From Malachius bipustulatus (lineage: Eukaryota; Arthropoda; Insecta; Coleoptera; Melyridae), in NCBI GenBank assembly GCA_910589415.1, contig OU342630.1:1860001-1924000 (forward strand): a stretch of DNA of 64,000 nt, written 5' to 3'. The position numbers and the translations under genes were made by a program. The first letter of the stretch is position 1, and each line of letters opens with the position of its first letter. Shown here one piece after another: positions 31,456 to 43,068 of the stretch. The notes beneath the pieces are model-generated. The model worked only from the letters and a program-made list of their open reading frames with translations, made no database searches and was not told where the DNA came from.

Positions 31456-34400
31456 TTATTCGCTGTCTCCACAGTAGGGTGCCAGACGATTCAGGTGGAC
31501 TACCTTCATCTTGCACTTGGGGGCTCCGCTCCGCTGTATCCTATACACCACGTCGTTTATCCTTTTAATAATTGTGTAAGGCCCTTCCCAGGATGGCATA
31601 AACTTAGGCGACAAACCCTTCTTCCTAGTTGGATTATAAAACCACACTTTGTCTCCTTCTGTGAAGCCGCCGGAGTTTGCCTTCAAGTCGTACCTCGCCT
31701 TCATTCAGTCGCTGGCCAACTTGATCTTCCTCCTGACTAGGGAATGCACTTCTGCCATGGAGTTTCTTAATTCGTCGACATAGTTTCTGATCTCGGATGG
31801 TGGACTGCTTGGTGAACCGTACACCAAATCACAGGGTAGCCGAATCTCTTTGCCGAATACAACCTTGGCCGGTGTCTGCCCTGTAGTCTCATGGATGGCT
31901 GCCCTGTACGACATCAGCAACAAAGGCAGGTACTGGTCCCAGTCTCTCTGATTGTTGCTCACCACCTTCGACAGATGTTCCTCCATTGTTCGATTAAACC
32001 GTTCTACCATACCATCAGACTGTGGATGGAGAGGTGTAGTCCTTGTCTTGTTTATCCCGAGCAGTTTACACATTTCTGCGAAAACTTGGGATTCAAAGTT
32101 TCGTCCTTGATCGGAATGCAACTCTAAAGGTACGCCAAATCTGCTAATCAAATTATCCACCAAGACTCTCGCAACTGTAGCAGCTTCTTGGTTCGGTATG
32201 GCGTATGCTTCAGGCCACTTGCTGAAATAATCCATGGCAACCAGTAAAAAGCGGTTACCGCTGTCACTGATTGGAAAAGGACCTGCTACGTCTATGGCGA
32301 TCCTCTCGAATGGGGCTCCGACGTTGTACTGCTTCATAGCGCCTGTTAGTCTTCTGCTTGGGCCCTTGCTTGCAGCACATTTCTCGCACTTACGGCACCA
32401 GGCTTCGACATCGTCCTTGCAGTTCACCCAGTAGAACCTCTCTCGAACTTTCGCTAGTGTTTTGTTCACTCCGAAGTGAGCTCCTGCTGTACCTCCATGG
32501 ATTACTTCGAGAATCTTCGGAACTTTACTCCTTGGAACCACCAGCTGCATGACGATCTTCTTTCCGTCGGCACTCTCCCAGGCTCTCTTCAGCAGACCAT
32601 TTTCGATTTGCAGCGACTTCCATTGTGACCATAGAGCTTTATATTCTGGGCTACGTGGAGAAACCTCTGCCCACGTTGGTCTCGGTCCATTCTCTTCTTT
32701 ACGTTTTAAAATGTCTCCGATGTCTTCGTCTTTTTCTTGCTCTTTCCTGCATGCTTCTATCGTCCATCCTGTATCTGCATTGATCACGATCCTTCGAACG
32801 CACTCTTCCTTCTGGCTATCCTCAATCCGCTCACAATGTGAGCATTTCACGCATGGCCTCCTTGATAGTGCATCAGCGTTCTGGTGTAATCTGCCTGCAC
32901 GATGTTTTATTTTGAAGTTGAACTGCTGTAGACGTTCTATCCACCTAGCAGTCTGACCCTCTACGTTCTTCATCTTCATCAGCCAGGTGAGCGCGCCGTG
33001 ATCTGTTCTGATCAGGAATTCCTTCCCATGCAGATAATTTTTAAAATGCTCCACCGATTTGATTATCGCCAGTAATTCTTTCCTGGTGGTACAGTAGTTC
33101 CTCTCAGGCTTTGTCAAGGTCTTGCTGTAGTACTCGATGACTCGCTCTTCTCCCTCTTGGACTTGCGATAAAACAGCACCTATCCCGATATTACTTGCGT
33201 CAGTATCAAGTACGTACTTTCCTTCTCTTTGAGGATATGACAGGATCGGACTAGAAATCAAAGCCTTTTTTAGTCTTCGGAAAGCGTCTTCACACTTGGC
33301 ATCCCAGATGAAAGGTGTCTTCAATTCGGTGAGCTTATGGAGCGGAGCTGCTACATCTGCAAATTTCTTGACAAATCTTCGGTAGTATGTACAAAGACCC
33401 AGGAAACTTCGGACTTCGTGTCTGTCCTTAGGAGTCGGCCAATCACGAATCGATGCTACTTTGCTGTCGCTGGTCTGGATTCCTTCAGAAGTTACGGTAT
33501 GTCCCAATAACTCAACCTTCTTCTTAAATAGCGAACATTTTTCTGGATTCAGCTTCAGGTTGGCAGTTCTGAATCGATCGAAAATTTCCTGAAGGTTGTC
33601 GATGTGATTTTGGAAAGTGGAACCCATAACCATGACATCGTCCAGGTATACTAGGCATGTTTTCCAGGTCAGCCCTCGGAGTACCATCTCCATTAGTCTT
33701 TCAAAGGTGGCTGGCGCGTTGCAAAGACCAAATGGCATAACCTTGAAATTGTACAGACCCGTGCCAGTAGAAAACGCAGTTTTCTCTTTGTCGTTTGGGT
33801 GCATGCCAACCTGCCAGTAACCGCTCTTCAGGTCCAAGGTTGAGAACCAGGTTGAGCCAGACAAGGTACATAAAATGTCGTCGATTCTTGGTAGCGGGTA
33901 GCTGTCCTTCTTCGTAACATCGTTCAACTTCCTATAGTCGACGCAAAACCTTGTTGTTCCATCCTTCTTGGTTACTAACACGACTGGCGATGACCACGGG
34001 CTGTTGGATTCCTCAATCACTCCGTCTTTCAGCATCTGGTCCAGCATGGTTGATACCTCTTCTTGTTTCGCAATCGGCAGTCTTCTTGGGGCTTGTCTTA
34101 TTGGTTGGGTGTCGCCTGTATTTATTCGGTGTTGCACAATGTCCGTTCTGCCTAATTTCATGTTCCCTGTTGCGAAAACGTCTTGGTTCCTCTTCAAAAA
34201 TTCTTTCGCCAACTTTGTCTCGTCTTTTGACAGTTCTTCGAAGTCAACTTCCGGCGGGACAATCTTCATCTTCCTTGTATCTGCCTTCTCCTTGCCCTCC
34301 ATCTTCTCGCAACAGCTGATCTTCTTGACTGGTACGCAAATTCCAAGTACATCACCTTCCTTGATCCTAGCGCTGCCAGAAAACACATTTGCAACACGTA

Positions 34401-35019
34401 CAGGAATCTCTCGGCTAGTGTTGACTAACGTCTTGGCTATTATCAGGTTCTTATTACTGTCTGGGGATGGCTCGACTAACCCAACGCAGCTTCCAAGATC
34501 TGCTTCCAGTCTGGACGGGACTATCTGCTCGCTGAACCCTCGGATGGTGGTCATTGAACTCGCAATTAGTCTCGTCATTACCCTCTGTGATTTTCTAGAG
34601 CTCAGTACCAAGTCTTCTTCACCCAATCTCAGGATACCTTGTTTCGGATCAATCCGCAGTCCGTGCTGTTGAATGATGTCTAGTCCCAGAATAAACTCGT
34701 CTTCAATCTCGGCTACCACAACCGTATGACGCAGTTCCAGGGCTCCAAGCTGGATTCGGCCATCTACTTCGCCAATGATATCTGCGATTTCACCTGTCGC
34801 TGTCTTCAACTGGACCCGCCTCGATGGATGACGAATTACAGCTGGACTGACCATGTCCTTCCTTACCAATGAGATTGATGATCCGGTGTCGAGTACCATG
34901 GCAACAGATTTCCCATTTATCTGCCCTTCAACGGCTAGGCTGTCTACGTGGCGTTGGAGTGTTCGGATGGAAACGATCTTGGGGGCCTTGTTGTTGTCAG
35001 CCAGCATTCGCCCCTTCAC
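31456..35019 (-). pseudogene. pol: Gypsy pol polyprotein, copy B, with the same in-frame TGA
   Basis: Duplicate of copy A: protease to integrase core in 31705-35019 and the integrase C-terminal domain in 31456-31704, separated by the same TGA (31705-31707). The only residue difference that I see is at position 12. A shared stop means that the copies were duplicated after the mutation arose, or that the stop is tolerated, for example by readthrough. Confidence 0.85.
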
Positions 35020-35030
35020 ACTGGCTGAAG

Positions 35031-36332
35031 TTAGTTTTCCTGCCGCCGACGAGGAGCTTCCCGTTCTCGAGAGACACTTCTATCTCTGCTTCCGCTCCTG
35101 TCCCTGCCTGGTCTTCGTTCCAGGGATCCACCACGTCTCGGAGTCTCGGTAACTTTACAGTCACGAATAAAATGTGAACTGGATCCGCAACGGTAGCACT
35201 GTTTCCTGTTTTCGTCCCTCCTCGGAGTCCAACCTCTTTTCACATTATTAAACTGCTCAGAGAGCTTATCCACCATCATTTTACTCAGCCTTTCCAATAT
35301 GGTAGTCACGTCCTCTTCTTTTTCTTCATTGATTGTCACTGCTCGTACCTTGGAGAAGTTCCTACCATTGGACGCCTTGATTGCTGCGTCTATCTCAAGC
35401 GCTCTAACTAACGCTTCGCTGGACTTTGTCAAGTGTGACATGCGCAGGATCTTCTGTATTTCAGTGTCTCGTATCCCGTTGACAAAAGTTTGCGAGGCTA
35501 GTTGTTCCTTGAAATTTTGCGGCGAGTCTGGGTAGGCTTGATGGACAATCCTGTTGACATCAGCTTCGAACTCCTGTAGCGACTCATTCAGCTTCTGCAC
35601 TCTGCTCATTAACTGATTTTGGAACACCTGCTCCATATGGCGATTGCCGAACCGAAGTTCTAATGCTGCACTCAATTGGTTGTAATTCGAGTGCAGTTCT
35701 ACCGGCAGTGTTTGCAGCATGTCCACAGCTTGCCCTCGAAGAGCAAGAACCAGTGCCGTTGCCTTCTCTGCGTCGTTCCATCCGTTGGCCATGCATGCGG
35801 CCTGAAACTGCATCTTGTACGCAGTCCATGGAGTTGTTCCGTCGTACGCTGGTGGTTTCACTTTCGCGCCAAAACTGCTAGACGGTGCGGCACACGGAGA
35901 ATGCTTTACCTCAGAACTTTCCAGAGTTCTGAGTTTTGTCTCGAAGTCGTTCTTCATCTCCTCTACCAGCAGTTTTGTTTTGTGTTCCACCAGCTTCACT
36001 TCGTCGCGAACACCACCGACTTCATCACGAACACCATCAACGTCTTGTTTTACTTTATTCAGTTCACACACATAATCGTCTCTTTGCTGCAGGATAACTT
36101 TTAACAGCTTCCCTTCCGTGTCTTCGAGCTTCTTCACAATATTTTTCTGCTCCTCCTGGCCGTCTTCAAGCTTCTTCATGATATTTTTCTGCTCCTCCTG
36201 GCCGTCTTCAAGCTTCTTCATGATATTTTTCTGCTCTTCCTGGCCGTTTTTGAGCAGTAACATCATATCCGTCAACATTTGCTCAGACATTTTGTCGCTT
36301 CCTGTTTCTTTTCCACTTCTTAATTTACCCAT
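35031..36332 (-). CDS. gag: Gypsy gag, copy B
   Basis: 433 codons, identical in translation to copy A at 29464-30765: N-terminal repeated heptad-like units, capsid-like centre, one CCHC knuckle, Arg/Ser-rich tail. Its start lies about 50 bp inside the LTR/primer-site end of the internal region. Confidence 0.85.
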   Translation of the reverse strand: MGKLRSGKETGSDKMSEQMLTDMMLLLKNGQEEQKNIMKKLEDGQEEQKNIMKKLEDGQEEQKNIVKKLEDTEGKLLKVILQQRDDYVCELNKVKQDVDGVRDEVGGVRDEVKLVEHKTKLLVEEMKNDFETKLRTLESSEVKHSPCAAPSSSFGAKVKPPAYDGTTPWTAYKMQFQAACMANGWNDAEKATALVLALRGQAVDMLQTLPVELHSNYNQLSAALELRFGNRHMEQVFQNQLMSRVQKLNESLQEFEADVNRIVHQAYPDSPQNFKEQLASQTFVNGIRDTEIQKILRMSHLTKSSEALVRALEIDAAIKASNGRNFSKVRAVTINEEKEEDVTTILERLSKMMVDKLSEQFNNVKRGWTPRRDENRKQCYRCGSSSHFIRDCKVTETPRRGGSLERRPGRDRSGSRDRSVSREREAPRRRQEN

Positions 36333-36382
36333 TAACTAATTAATCTTCTTGCTGGAATCCGTATCCCGCTTCTGACACCAGT

Positions 36383-36983
36383 TGTTACGAGTCTCACAAT
36401 AAATAAATCACCACCAAAGTCTGTAAATTCCTTTATTGTTTAACACCACTAGTACTTATAACCTCTAATAATTATTCTAAATAATCAAAACACAAACAGC
36501 TGACTACACTACTACCCTACTTGCACTCGTCTATTCTTTATATCCGCTATCTGTCACTACTGGCTCCCTTACTTCACACTTCACTTCTGCTCTGTCTATA
36601 CTTCAGTCTTCACTGTTTCACGTTCAGGATACTACTACTTTTCACGCAACCGCAGGCTGTCCTTATATAGTCCCCCGACGCATTAGTAGTCACGTTCTAC
36701 TCCGTTCTAGCAGGTACATTCTCGAACGTCGCACCGGCGCACCAGCCGTCGATTCATGGATTCTGGAAATGTCAGATTGTTCGGCGAGCCCGCTCCAGAA
36801 ATCCATAGAACTAACGTCTGTCTGTCGATGTGTCACATGACATGTGACTGGAACTGTCGCGAACATGTCATTGACTAACTCAGTATAAAAAAAGAATGTA
36901 AACAAACAAGCAAATTCGTGGACTAGAATGTTAAAGGTTAAAGAAGCAATTACTAGAATTTTTCCAGAGCGGTGTTCGTTATA
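36383..36983 (-). repeat. Gypsy LTR 3 (5' LTR in element orientation)
   Basis: 601 bp. It differs from LTRs 1 and 2 at three places that I see: GTCAGATTGTT instead of GTCAGACTGTT (near 36776), AACGTCTGTC instead of AACGTATGTC (near 36817) and an extra A in CGCGAACATG (near 36861). Confidence 0.85.
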
Positions 36984-36987
36984 GTAT

Positions 36988-37639
36988 CTTTTGAAGTTTG
37001 ACGATGGGTGAAGTGCGTTGCAGCGCCGCTCAGGTGGAAACGGGTACATAAGAGAACATGGTGATTTATGTGGCATGCGTCTTGAAGTTAGGTAAAACGC
37101 AAGTGGCTATCGGCCTTTACACGGGCCGTGGTGAACACGGGTAGCATCGCTTGCGCACACGTAACCACTGATGATGTCCACCGCAGCTGTAGACGAAATG
37201 GTCGGAGCCAATCTCGGCACAACAGCCAGGAGTCAATTGCGATTTAAATAGAAGCCGGCCGTGAAAGCCGACACACACATCAATCTCCATGTCAAGTTTG
37301 CACTAATATTATATTCTTCAAGATCGGTTAAATGATTAGAAATATTAAATACCTAATGGGAAGCATTCATGCAACAATAAAATAAATTCAAGTTAATTCA
37401 AAAAGTGAATTGTCCTCAACTAAAAGATAATAATTCGGAAGAAGAAATTTTTTTTTGCCTAATTAAATTTTAATCAACCAACATTGGAATTGGGAAAACA
37501 AGATATTTATAGTTAGAATTACAAGAAAAAAATTAGAAGTGAGTTAAGACAAAGAAGTTATGAAAAATGATGCACTCTTTCTCAAAAAGAAAAGGGTTTT
37601 GTATTAATCTCAGTCTCAATCTCAATCGCCTTTTTCTAC
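36988..37639. other. Repeat flanking Gypsy array, right, and AT-rich DNA
   Basis: Positions 37015-37090 resemble the left flank (GCAGCGCCGCTCAGGTGG, AAACGGGTACATAAGA, CGTCTTGAAG). The next stretch to about 37260 is richer in GC and may be part of the same old transposon. From 37300 to 37640 the DNA is AT-rich with no gene. Confidence 0.4.
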
Positions 37640-37923
37640 AATTAATTTCTGAACATATAGCCGTCCTTCATATGTTTCCATTCTTCTCTATTCTGCGTTT
37701 TTCTTGTCCAGTTGAGTCCTGCCGTCAGTTTTAAGTCATTCGTCCAGCGCATTGGTTTTCGTCCCCTTCTTCTTTTTTTTCTGCTATGGCCTCCAGTGGA
37801 GTAATATGCTATTCCATCTATCGTCTGTACATCTGGCTATATGTCCCTTATAATTCCATTTTAGGGTGATAATAGTTTCGACTACATCTCGGACTTTGGT
37901 AGTCTTGCGAATCCATTCGTTAA

Positions 37924-38883
37924 CCCGCGAGTGGTCGCTAGATGAGCGTTTAGCTCACCATTGTCTTTAAACTGTAATTATTAAGTTATTTGAACTCGTA
38001 CAATCTTGTCGATTTTTCTAGCTTAGTTTATAGCCTTAAGAAGAAACATAGATAGGATTTTGTGATGAAAATCGGGTAAATTTATTTTTTATGGACACTT
38101 CGTTCACCGCCGTTGCCGCCGCGCGAGCTAAACGCTCATTAGCGACCACTCACGTCACTCATCTGCTCTTATGTTTAGGTCTGCTAGCCATATGCAAGGG
38201 TTGATGTAGTTTCTTTATATGAAATTATTTGTTGTTTTTATTGTATACCGAGCATTTGGCTGTTAGTTTAGTTCAGAATCAAACAGTTTGTGTTATCTAA
38301 TGTAAAAAAATCCTATAGTTGTTATCTACCAAAAAAATGTATATTGGCAAGTTAACAATTCCATTCCTCCTTATTTGAAAATACCTACAACAAATATTGC
38401 TAATACAGGGTGTTCGGTTATCAGAGAGCCAAAATAAAATTTCATATACAAAACGGCATCATAAGAATAAAAAAGAATAACTTTTTCCTGATCGGCCTTT
38501 GTTCAGGAAATATTTCCAAAAATCTAAAATTAAATCATCTGTAAATATTTTATTTTTGAGTACATAGGCAGCCAAATTAAAATTTCATCAAAACTTAAAT
38601 TAAAATTTAAATTTTCATTTGTTTTACTAAAAAACAATAACTTTTTCCAGGCAGGGCTTTGTTTAGGAAATACTCTGGCAAAAAAAACAACGCCTGATCT
38701 GGAAATTCTTTTTATGCTTCTAATGCACTTTTGTAAATTTAATTTTAGATGTCCGATCACCAAACATCCTATATTGTAATTCATAGTGCTGTTTATTTCA
38801 CATTTGCCTGTTGATTCTACATGCGAGCGAAACGCTCGCTAGCGACCACTGGTGTTACAATTCACCTAGCGACCAATGCCGGG
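37924..38883. mobile_element. TTAA-flanked piggyBac-type non-autonomous element
   Basis: Starts CCCGCGAGTGGTCGCTAG and ends CTAGCGACCAATGCCGGG, with TTAA on each side (37920-37923, 38884-38887). CCC...GGG ends with TTAA duplications are the piggyBac signature. It lies in the RTE RT exactly between two adjacent coding blocks. An inner inverted pair (37930-37956 and 38108-38133, GAGCTAAACGCTCAT-type) suggests subterminal repeats. No transposase frame remains. It harbours an older-looking fold-back remnant at 38404-38776. Confidence 0.6.
38404..38776. repeat. Old fold-back remnant with CAGGGTG-type end
   Basis: The left end TACAGGGTGTTCGGTTATCA and the right end ...GATCACCAAACATCCTATA are imperfect inverted repeats, and about 120 bp of arm sequence still pairs loosely. 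Two internal copies of CAATAACTTTTTCC are also present. Confidence 0.5.
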
Positions 38884-39593
38884 TTAATTTTCCTTTCTCT
38901 CAAGGATATCCCGATCTGTCTTTCCATTGAACTTTGAGTTGCGGCAATTTTATTCATTGACTGTTTTGTTAGTGTCCATGTCTGACATCCATACGTCATC
39001 ACTGGGAGAATACATTGATCAAAAATAGTCTTGAGCTTAGGCTTAAGGGGATGATTTGGTTTTTTAGGATGTATGTGAGTCTTCCGAATTGCAACCATGT
39101 CAATCTCCTTCTTCGATATATGTCAGGTCTGGTGATCTTTTCCCAATTTCAGTCGGTGACCGAAATATATGTAGCCATCTATATTTTCCAAAAGTTGGTC
39201 TTTGATAATTATTTGGGAATCGTTTTTATACAATACATGAGTTTTGTCTTCTTTAGGTTCATTTGTAGTCCAATTTTATTCATTTGTTCGTTGACCTCAA
39301 GCAGCATTTCTCGTAGGTGGTCTGGATTTTCTGCAATCAGGACTACGTCATCGGCAAATCGCAAGTGAGTCTTCTCCCATTAATCATTTGGCCTTTATCT
39401 CTCCATGTGATATGTCTAAAAGCTTCTTCGAGCAAAAAGTTTTGTTGGGATGAGCATTATTTTATTTATTTGGCAATAAAAATACTCGTAGTTTGGGTGA
39501 GATAGTATTTCCTTGACGAGTCCCTCTGTTGATGTCGATTTTGTTCGTATCTTGGTGTAGTTTACTATTAAATAGCTGTTGTATTTTCATATA

Positions 39594-40359
39594 CAGGGTG
39601 TTTTTTAATAACATGCTAATATTTAAGGAGGTTATTCTTGGGTCCATTTTAAGAAGAAAACTTCATAAGAACGTGTGTCCTAAAAGTCTTAACTTTTGAG
39701 ATACAGAGTGGTAAAGTTTTATTAAAATTAATAATTTTTTCGTAATATCTGTAATACCGCTCTGGATATTTTAATGAAATTTCATATAGAGGTATTACGC
39801 ATCGAGGGGCATTTTTTCATGTACCACGTTTCATTTTATTTCCACTAGTGACAATGGTGAACGATCGTGCAGAATTTTACCTGCATATTTTGGCAGACAT
39901 TGATGGTACGCCACTGATTTCTGTTCAAATAGAAATCATTTTTGGAATCCCCATTCATTTCCAAGTAAATTTGATTACTTGTTTTTTTTCCAGTCCGATG
40001 CACGGTTTTCGCCTAAAACTGTTTCTCTACATGGTCACAAGATTATTTTTAAAATGACAATAAAACAATATAAAAATATGCAGGTAAAATTCTGCACGAT
40101 CGTCACTAGTGGAGATAAAACGAAATGTGGTATATGAAAAAATGCCTCTTGATGAGTAATACCTGTCTATTAAATTTCATTAAAATATCTAGAACGGTAT
40201 TACAGATATTATGAAAAAATTATTTATTTTTAAAAACTTCAACCCTCTGTATCTCAAAAGTTAAGACTTTTAGGACATACGTTCTTATGAAGTTTTTTTC
40301 TCAAAATTGACCCAAGAATATCCTCCTTAAATATTAGCATGTTATTAAGAAACAGCGTG
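39594..40359. mobile_element. Fold-back MITE, TA duplication (first of a pair)
   Basis: Left end CAGGGTGTTTTTTAATAACA, right end its imperfect reverse complement, with TA at 39592-39593 and 40360-40361. Arms of about 300 bp pair throughout (for example CGATCGTGCAGAATTTTACC near 39865 and GGTAAAATTCTGCACGATCG near 40083). It interrupts the RTE LINE. Confidence 0.7.
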
Positions 40360-40363
40360 TATA

Positions 40364-41215
40364 CAGCGTGTTCAGCTAAGGGTACGGAGCGGCCATATCT
40401 CGGTAACTATTGGTCCTAGAGCCTCAAATTAAAAATTTTCCAGTGATAAGTGCCATGAGAAATTCGAGGAAAATATTTTCAAGATGGTCGCACTTCCGGA
40501 AATACCTGAAGTTGACACCTAGTTCGTTATTTTAACGGAAACACCCTGTAAAAAATTATATTTTTTAAATGTCTGAAGAAATCGAATACAGGTGGTTTTC
40601 ACCATTGGAATTTAGATTGAGCGGTTTATGAGTTATAAACAAGTGAAAATCGAAAATTTTCAACTTCAAAGCAGTGTAGAACTAGAACGGCTCAAGATAT
40701 CTAAAAACGGTTTACATGTCCCTATCCTAACTTTTCACGTTTTATCCCAGTATGTAGAGTAAATTTTAATACAGGGTGATGAAAATTATCCGATTTTTCA
40801 TCACCCTCTGTATTAGAATTTAAACCACATAGTAGGATACAATGTGAAAAGTTAGGATAGGGACATGTAAACAGTTTTTAGATATCTTGAGCCGTTCTAG
40901 TTCTACACTGCTTTGAAGTTGAAAATTTTCGATTTTCACTTGTTTATAACTCATAAACCATTCAATCTAAATTCCAATGGTGAAAACCACCTGTATTCGA
41001 TTTCTTCAGACATTTAAAAAATATAATACTTTACAGGTGTTCCCGTTAAAATAATGAACTAGGTGTCAACTTCCGGTATTTACGGAAGTGCGGCCATCTT
41101 GAAAATATTTTCCTTGAATTTCTCATGGTCACTTATGTCTGGAAAATTTTTAATTTGAGACTCTAGAACCAATAGTTACCGAGATATGGCCGCTCCGTAC
41201 CCTTAACTGAACACG
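40364..41215. mobile_element. Fold-back MITE (second of a pair)
   Basis: Starts CAGCGTGTTCAGCTAAGGG two bases after the previous element, ends ...CCCTTAACTGAACACG. Arms of about 410 bp are nearly complementary; the axis is near 40790 within GATGAAAATTATCCGATTTTTCATC. The right end abuts the solo LTR. Different internal sequence from its neighbour, so it is not a tandem copy. Confidence 0.7.
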
Positions 41216-41218
41216 TAT

Positions 41219-42474
41219 TGTTACGGGTCTCACAATCAGTGATGCAAAAATACGGTATTTTATTTTTTTTGTATTATACAGCGTATAATACGGTTTAAAA
41301 TACCGTATAATACAAATTTGAAGGTTACCAAAAATTACGGTCACTTGTCAGCTGTCTCCTGTCATTGATCAATTCATTATCCAGACTACAAATTCTTAAC
41401 CAAGCTTTTATTTTTGTTATTTAAGAAAGAGGAAAGACGGATCTTCCTCTTTTCCTTCGGTCTTAACTGTGTAGATAAGACAAATTCGTTCCACTCCGAT
41501 AATTATTGGCTTATCCAGCCTATCCTAAGCAAGCTCATCCAGCCAGCCACACACTTGATAAATAGTTAAATAGACGAACACACTTACCTTTTAATCAGAA
41601 ATTCAGGCCGAATCAGCAGGAGTCAAATAAATAACAGGGAACTTCGAAAATACAAAAGTTTTTTTCATTTTAAATTCATAAACTTATAATTAGATGCCAT
41701 ATCAAAATACCTACCTAGTACCAGTACTACCTATGTAATTATAAAGGAATTCCTACCGAGATACCTACCGCGGTTTGTTTTTTGCTGAATTTTTGAAAAA
41801 ATCATGAAAAGTAATCATGATATGGATGGTCTCGGTTCTGTCACTTCTGTCAGTTCTGTCATTTGGGAAGGTCTATTTCAGAGAGTTCTTCTTTTTGTTT
41901 TTAATACCGGTATAAAATGTCCTGGTATAATACAAAAAATACGTATTATACAAGTGTATAATACAACGTGTATAATACAATTCGCATCACTGCTCACAAT
42001 AAATAAATCACCACCAAAGTCTGTAAATTCCTTTATTGTTTAACACCACAAGTACTTATAACCTCTAATTCTAATAAACACACACAGCTGATTACTACTT
42101 GTACTAACTGTCACTACTGGCTCCCTTACTTCACACTTCACTTCACTACTGCTCTGTTCAGCTTCCACTAGTTACTGCTCTGTCTTTACTTCACTCTATG
42201 TCCAAACTAAACTAAACTACAACACGCAGCCGCGCGGTGGTCCTTATATAGTCCCCCGACGCATCAGTAGGTACGTTCTAGTAGGTTCATTATCGACTCT
42301 CGTAGATTGCAGAAATCCCATCGGCCGTCAACACGTCATTCCAGACCTGCGTCGAACTGTCGCGAACGTGTCATTGACTAATCCAGTATAAAGAATGTAA
42401 ACAAACAAGCAAATGGTGTACTAGAATGTTAAAGAAGTAATTACTAGAATTTCTCCAGAGCGGTGTCGTTATAA
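41219..42474 (-). repeat. Solo Gypsy LTR (diverged), interrupted by a MITE
   Basis: Begins TGTTACGGGTCTCACAAT and ends GGTGTCGTTATA, matching the LTRs of the Gypsy array with many differences. No internal region remains, so it is a solo LTR left by recombination. A 756-bp hAT-type MITE is inserted 18 bp from its left end. Flanking tetranucleotides (GTAT, ATAT) agree at three of four positions. Confidence 0.75.
41237..41992. mobile_element. hAT-type MITE with 8-bp duplication
   Basis: Ends CAGTGATGC and GCATCACTG, flanked by the 8-bp direct repeat CTCACAAT (41229-41236 and 41993-42000). The LTR reads through cleanly once the element is left out, and the other LTRs give the empty site. Subterminal parts are rich in ATACGGTATT- and TATAATAC-type repeats. 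No transposase is present; 41804-42043 is not a credible gene. Confidence 0.85.
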
Positions 42475-42930
42475 TATATTATTTATTTAGATGATAATAG
42501 GTATCTGTGGTCCACTTTTACATTTTTCAAGCTATTAATAATCGCCCAGTGTTCTATACAGTTCAACGCTTTGTAGAAGTCTATAAAAGCCAGACATATA
42601 TTCAGATTGTACTCTGTGTCTTTTTCCATAAGTAGTCTCATCGTTAAGAGGTGATCGCATGTACTGTGATTTTTTTTCTAAATGCAACTTGTTCCACGGG
42701 TTGATAGTCGTCTAATTTATTTGTGAGTCTGTCGATATCTTTGTGAAGAGTTTATAGACTTGGGAAAGCAGACTGATTGGTCTGTAGTTTTCCAGGTTTG
42801 AAATTATATTGATTATCACAGCGTTGTTCCACGAGTCTGATATTTTACCCTCTTTCAGACATTGATTGAATAGTTCGCATAGTTCTTTAATTTTATGAGT
42901 TCCATTGTTATGGCGTCTGTTACGGTACTG

Positions 42931-43068
42931 TCACTACTGAAAAGGTTTGCAGATTAAGGGGCATAACAATGATATAAGGTAAAAGATTGCCAAAGCTTTG
43001 GAAATGAAAGGATATGAAGTTCATTAGGAAATCTGTCGTTTATCTAGTAGTGACAGCATAAGAAGAAT
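42931..43068. repeat. Short hairpin element (about 138 bp)
   Basis: CTGTCACTACT at the left is mirrored by AGTAGTGACAG at the right. The interior looks unpaired. It may be a small MITE or an eroded Tc1-like end pair, close to where the RTE remnant ends. Confidence 0.45.

Larger units (their letters stand above)
25249..36983 (-). mobile_element. Ty3/Gypsy element in tandem: LTR-internal-LTR-internal-LTR
   Basis: Minus-strand Gypsy element present as two internal regions sharing a middle LTR, with a period of 5,567 bp. Three LTRs: 25249-25848, 30816-31415, 36383-36983. The whole array is flanked by the same 4 bp, GTAT (25245-25248 and 36984-36987), so it entered as one insertion and was duplicated afterwards. 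Internal copies are almost identical: I noticed one amino-acid difference in pol (V versus A, residue 12). The structure fits unequal recombination between LTRs of sister or homologous copies. The gag genes are intact; both pol frames share one internal stop. Confidence 0.9.
37640..42960 (-). mobile_element. RTE-clade LINE remnant split by nested insertions
   Basis: Three minus-strand pieces of one RT gene read in order: 42480-42960, then 38888-39591, then 37640-37919. Between them lie a block of fold-backs and a solo LTR (39594-42474) and a TTAA-flanked element (37924-38883). Recognisable motifs: [11 protein letters not shown] (first piece), DINRGTRQGNTISPKL and RFADDVVLIAEN (second piece), LPVMTYGCQTWTLTK, MERQIGISLRERK, then EWIRKTTKVRD (third piece). 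The last blocks are typical of the RTE/BovB RT C-terminus. Stops and frameshifts are frequent, so it is long dead. Confidence 0.7.
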
